DNA of 64,000 nucleotides. Origin: Physcomitrium patens. Taxonomy: Eukaryota > Streptophyta > Bryopsida > Funariales > Funariaceae. The stretch is from NCBI RefSeq assembly GCF_000002425.4, contig NC_037255.1, forward strand, positions 2,177,847 through 2,241,846, read 5' to 3'. The notes beneath the pieces are model-generated. The model was not told the DNA's origin and made no database searches. It saw nothing but the letters and a program-made list of their open reading frames with translations. The position numbers and the translations under genes are program-made. Below are positions 60,348 through 64,000 of this stretch, in pieces. Within the stretch, counting starts at the first letter, position 1. Each line of letters opens with the position of its first letter.

Positions 60348-61647
60348 TTACGGTACAGCTTCAGCTGATGCTGTAAGAGCTGTAGCGCTCTCTTGCCAGG
60401 GAAGACTAACATTCCAATCTCCCCCAAGAATCACATGAATCGGAACCCCGACCATGACAGGAGGTTCCTGATCAATATAGTTTCTTGGACCGGGAGAGAG
60501 ATCGCATGCGCGGATCGATCCAAGCTTCCCCTCGTCTGTGGCTTGAGCTTTTCTCCTCGAGATCAGAATTGACATTCGGAAGGAAGATGCAGTTGGCATC
60601 AGTGATGCTGAGCGTGATGCACCACCTTGAAACATAATCTGCGGAAATGAGAATTCGAACGTGAGCTATCAGGTGGTATGATGCTATCTAGACTCCCACT
60701 TGCAGTGGAGTCTCGAGTTCTAATGCCAAACAAAGGTCCTAGTTATGCGCATTATCTACAATATCATTGTCCCTAAGATTATTCGGCTTCATTGCACAAA
60801 GTATTCGTTGTCTGCAATTATGTGGTCCCAGGAAGCACTGGCCCTGAAAGGAACTCGGATACTTTTTTCAACTCCATCGACTTTGTTATGCATGATGTAG
60901 TGTTTATAAAATATGTATAAGTTGTAAAGTGATAATATTATACACATATGTTTGAATTTAGTAGTGGTACAATAAGAATATTAAAGATTTGTTTGGAAGT
61001 ATTTCCAACTGTTAGGAGGATTCAAAGAAGCAGCTATATCATGGGTCCTATTAAAAAAGTAGTACCTTTTTTGTAGTTTGATCGAATCGCCACACAAGAA
61101 GTTCTGATAACAAATAATGGTTGAAAATTAAAAGCTCAGTATATTCCACTGAAGTAGTAACATGCAGCAAAACATGATAGAAGAATTATAACGATGTAGT
61201 TTTCAAAATATGGCATCAAACAATTTCGAAAAGAAATATAAAATTTTGTGAAGTTTTAAAAAAAAGATAGTCCAAAATCACTATTTTTGACCAAGATATG
61301 AAATGGAGATGAATTGAAATTGAAATCCACATTCCTTAACCAGCCCAACCAAACTTTTTCAAACGATAAAAATAAAATGTGCTTGATGGGAAGATATAAT
61401 GTTCACGAATCAGTGGGTACTCCTTTGTGTCATATTCTAATAAATCCACGAAGTAAAATTAAGCCTTCTGTTTACGACTGATGAACATTAAGAAGGATAT
61501 CTATGTTTGAAATAATCCTATTAATAAGTTTTAAAAGTGGAGGAAAATTACCTGGAGTAAGAAGCTCCCAGGTGCAACAAAGTCTTCTTGCACATGACCA
61601 CCGAGCACTGTAGCTCTCCATGCATGGAGAGCTTTCATGCAGCTCAT
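60348..61647 (-). CDS. Possible small two-exon gene, hypothetical
   Basis: On minus, ATG at 61647 opens 32 codons (to 61552) that end at a clean donor CAG|GTAATT. A 913-bp intron follows, with acceptor TTCTCATTTCCGCAG at 60639. The second exon (60638-60348, 96 codons plus stop) continues in phase. The joined product would be 128 residues with no domain, signal or membrane segment that I recognise. The support is only the matched splice sites and phase; the true 5' end could lie further upstream in the open frames at 61644-62512. Low confidence. Confidence 0.3.
61612..61633. other. Perfect 22-bp palindrome
   Basis: AGCTCTCCATG followed directly by its reverse complement CATGGAGAGCT. It lies within the first exon of the hypothetical minus-strand gene. 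Confidence 0.9.
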
Positions 61648-61649
61648 AA

Positions 61650-63175
61650 TGTGATATTTTCGACGATACTCTCAGGCTCCGAGTTAGAGGTGACGCTCCG
61701 ACTCAGCTGCAACGGCTGGAGAGAGATCGAATCAGTTGCAGTAGATTGCAGGATGATAGAGATCTTTGGAGAGCCATAGCTTTGTCGTGAGAAGGTCACC
61801 TTACTATACATAGCTGGGCCAGGCAAGAAGAGACCAGGGCCATAAGTGGCTTCCTCCTGCAATCGCTGCCCAACACATATCAAACACGAGGCCAGAAAGA
61901 TATTATAGCTTTTAGCATCGCAAAGACTTTTTTATCGCTTATCCATGAATCGTTTGTCGTCACCCAGGAAACTCCGAACTCCGGGCTCAAGGTCGCGAGA
62001 TGATGGGAATTCCGACTGATAAGCGCCAGGAGATTTGACGCACGGGACACTAGTGTAGGGGTAATGAGTTTCATATCTGGCGCTTCCATCCGAACCGAGT
62101 TTTCTGAGCTTGGAGTGAATTCTATGTCGTGCAGCGGATGAGTGGAGTGGCGAGGACGCGGTGAGTGTTTGGTTTTAGTGAACTCGCGGTTCAATCTGTG
62201 GTTGCGGGTGGTGGGTTTGGGTTCGGAAGTCAGTTGGAAGTTGGGGTGATGGAGTCGAGCGCCCCGACACCGCCGTAGTCTATCTTGTAATGGATGTGCA
62301 CAAGCCTGGGATCTGCTGTCGTCAGTGTAGACTATCAGAATTGGTTGCCAAAGTTGGTATGTGGAGCCCATGTTCTTGCCTCTCCTCAATAAGGCAGGGT
62401 TTTTCGATCGAGGCGCTGATCTTTTCGTGATGGCTGATAGAACCCTTTTCCTCTCTTTTTGCAATTCGGGTGTTTGCTTTGATACTAACGTCGTCAGCGG
62501 TAATGGTTCCACACACCTAGGTCTGTTGCTCTGTTGAGTGGCACTCTCAAGCTGGTTTAGTCAGAGCCGACGACCTCTTGGGGTTCTCCCGCAAGTGCAT
62601 TTAGCATATCTTTGGTGGATTCTGCATGCGTCTTCTCTTTGAAGGTCTCCGCTTTACTTGAAACCTCTCCTTACCCACTCAATGTTCCAAACCTTCCCAG
62701 AACAAGCCAGAATTACGGTCCTCAGGCTGAGATGATGTAATCCCGAGGATTCATCAGCATTTGGAGGTTACAGAGCTGCTACACATCTCTTTATTCAGGT
62801 TATTTGACGTCGACCGAAGGCCCGTCCTAGCGATTTCTCGGTGAGCACGGCGACGTGACACAGGTCTTTGTTCCACTAGGATTTCTTTTTTCTCTAAAAT
62901 TTCGGGTTTGGCTCACCGCTATTGGCAACTTCATGGGGGTAGAGAAACTGCAACAAAGTATAGCAGGTGGAATGAGCTTCCATTAAGCTCTCAAAACACC
63001 GTTCAAGGATGCCATACACGACTAGGGTTTTCCACTCTACAATTTTCGACATTTTGAGTGGAATGGGTTTCTAAAGAGGGGGCCATTCAGACTTTAAGCC
63101 TACATGTTACCTCAGAAACTTATGTGACTGAGTAGCAGAAAAAGGTGGTTGACATCCAAGTCGGAAGCGGAGGAG
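61650..63175. other. Region between the hypothetical gene and annexin
   Basis: A long minus frame (61880-62512, 210 codons) and a second (61644-61883) are open but unrecognised; they could be 5' exons of the minus gene or chance. The last few hundred bases before 63176 should hold the annexin promoter and leader. No other feature is supported. Confidence 0.4.
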
Positions 63176-64000
63176 ATGGGGACATTGACGTTACCACCTT
63201 ATTTCAATTTACAAGAAGATTGCAAAGAACTTCGATTATCTTTCAAAGGTGTTGCTTTAAATTCCTTCACTAGCTATTCCTGCTCGTACCACTCACTATG
63301 TAAGGAGTTTACGCACATTCAATTCGGAGTTTATTCAGTGGACAAGTCATGCTTGTATGGCACATATCTCGGAGAATCTATCAGATGGTGAGTATGGTGA
63401 GGTGGATGAACCGCAGGGCTGGGATGCAATGAGAAGAGAGTGATTGAAATCTTAGGAAGGAGAACGCAGTCCCAGCGACTTGAGATTGCACAGGCTTATC
63501 AAACTGTCTATGGGGAGAGCTTGCACAAGCGACTCAAAGCAGCCTTCAATGGCAAGCTTGAGGTCAGTCTAAATTAACAATGTGTTCACGCTCAATTTGA
63601 ATCTGAGGAGTGCTTTGAGGGACTCAGCTTACATTGAACTTGCAAGAGGGTGGTGTTGGTTTAATCTGTGCTGTAGAAGCTGTTTTTAAGAGTCTTGGAT
63701 TATGTTTTTACTGGGAGAGAGGAGGGAGGGAAGGGGCCACCATTATCACCTTAGTCCTTCTCTAAGCTCATTTAACTGTCGAATGGTGGTGGTCCTTTGA
63801 AACTCCTATAAACTGGACCTTGTTTTCATTGGTTGGGTTTTGTGATGGTGTGAATGGGTATAGAAATGTATACTCCTATGGATGATGGATTCGGCTGAAC
63901 GTGACGCAATACTTATGTATGAATTGATGAAAATTGGGGGACGAAAGGCTGATCGTGCCCTTATTGGGATAGTGTGTACACGAAATCCAACTCAAATATA
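63176..64000 (+). CDS. Annexin, 5' part (runs off the window)
   Basis: Three exons are visible: 63176-63248, 63417-63562 and 63864-64000 onward, with GT-AG introns; exon 1 ends in phase 1 and exon 2 in phase 0. The start is ATG 63176 (MGTLTLPP), the usual plant annexin beginning. Repeat 1 reads GLGCNEKRVIEILGRR, TQSQRLEIAQAY, ESLHKRLKAAF, then LLWMMDSAERDAIL and LIGIVCTRNPTQI. GLG plus the acidic residue about 40 positions later are the type II calcium-site elements. Annexins bind acidic membranes in a calcium-dependent manner. Roughly the first 120 residues of a usual ~315 are present. An upstream TTG-initiated extension is ignored. Confidence 0.92.

Noticed and set aside
63149..63391. 80-codon frame read through the first annexin intron
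   Set aside because: The annexin homology stops at the donor at 63249 and resumes at 63417; the read-through part is intron.

Overview
The window is plant nuclear DNA, most likely from a moss or another bryophyte. The plant evidence is a TOO MANY MOUTHS-type LRR protein, a five-exon ascorbate oxidase and a plant-type annexin start, all with GT-AG introns, next to a dense block of Ty3/gypsy chromovirus and Ty1/copia relics. The moss assignment is an inference from gene style, AT richness and retroelement type; nothing here names the species.

Positions 1-45061 are a nested retrotransposon island with no host gene that I can support. Family A is a Ty3/gypsy chromovirus with ~560-bp LTRs (TGTCA...TGACA), one gag-PR-RT-RNase H-IN-chromodomain frame of 1500 codons, a G-rich PPT, and an extra downstream reading frame of exactly 423 nt (ORF3) kept in five copies. 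At least seven A bodies are present: A1 (1113-4626), A2 (5189-10456), A3 (15978-18445), A4 (18790-22299 and 26802-26870), A5 (27304-40608 with A2' nested inside), A6 (40691-43198) and A7 (43735-44522). A2 and A2' are near-identical siblings in opposite orientation. Family B is a second element type with ~1.0-1.8-kb LTRs (TGTCG...CGACA). It is seen as solo LTRs, a gag-only remnant at 23.6-25.5 kb, and a sister LTR type B' that holds telomere-like arrays. A minus-strand Ty1/copia relic at 11-15.7 kb was hit by a B and a B' LTR. All bodies are broken, mostly by C-to-T and G-to-A changes that create stops.

Positions 45062-64000 are gene territory. TMM is one exon on the plus strand (46770-48263). 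An L-ascorbate oxidase follows (51272-53656, five exons, complete). A very AT-rich tract with six TA microsatellites and no gene follows (about 54720-59160). A possible small two-exon minus-strand gene lies at 60348-61647. The window ends inside an annexin gene (from 63176, three exons visible). These genes are unrelated in function: epidermal and stomatal patterning, apoplastic ascorbate oxidation, and calcium-dependent membrane binding.

The most interesting signals are the ORF3 of family A, a hairpin at the family A LTR transcription start that keeps pairing through paired substitutions, a head-to-tail LTR-LTR junction that lacks three terminal bases, and 4-bp target duplications centred on CpG for family B.
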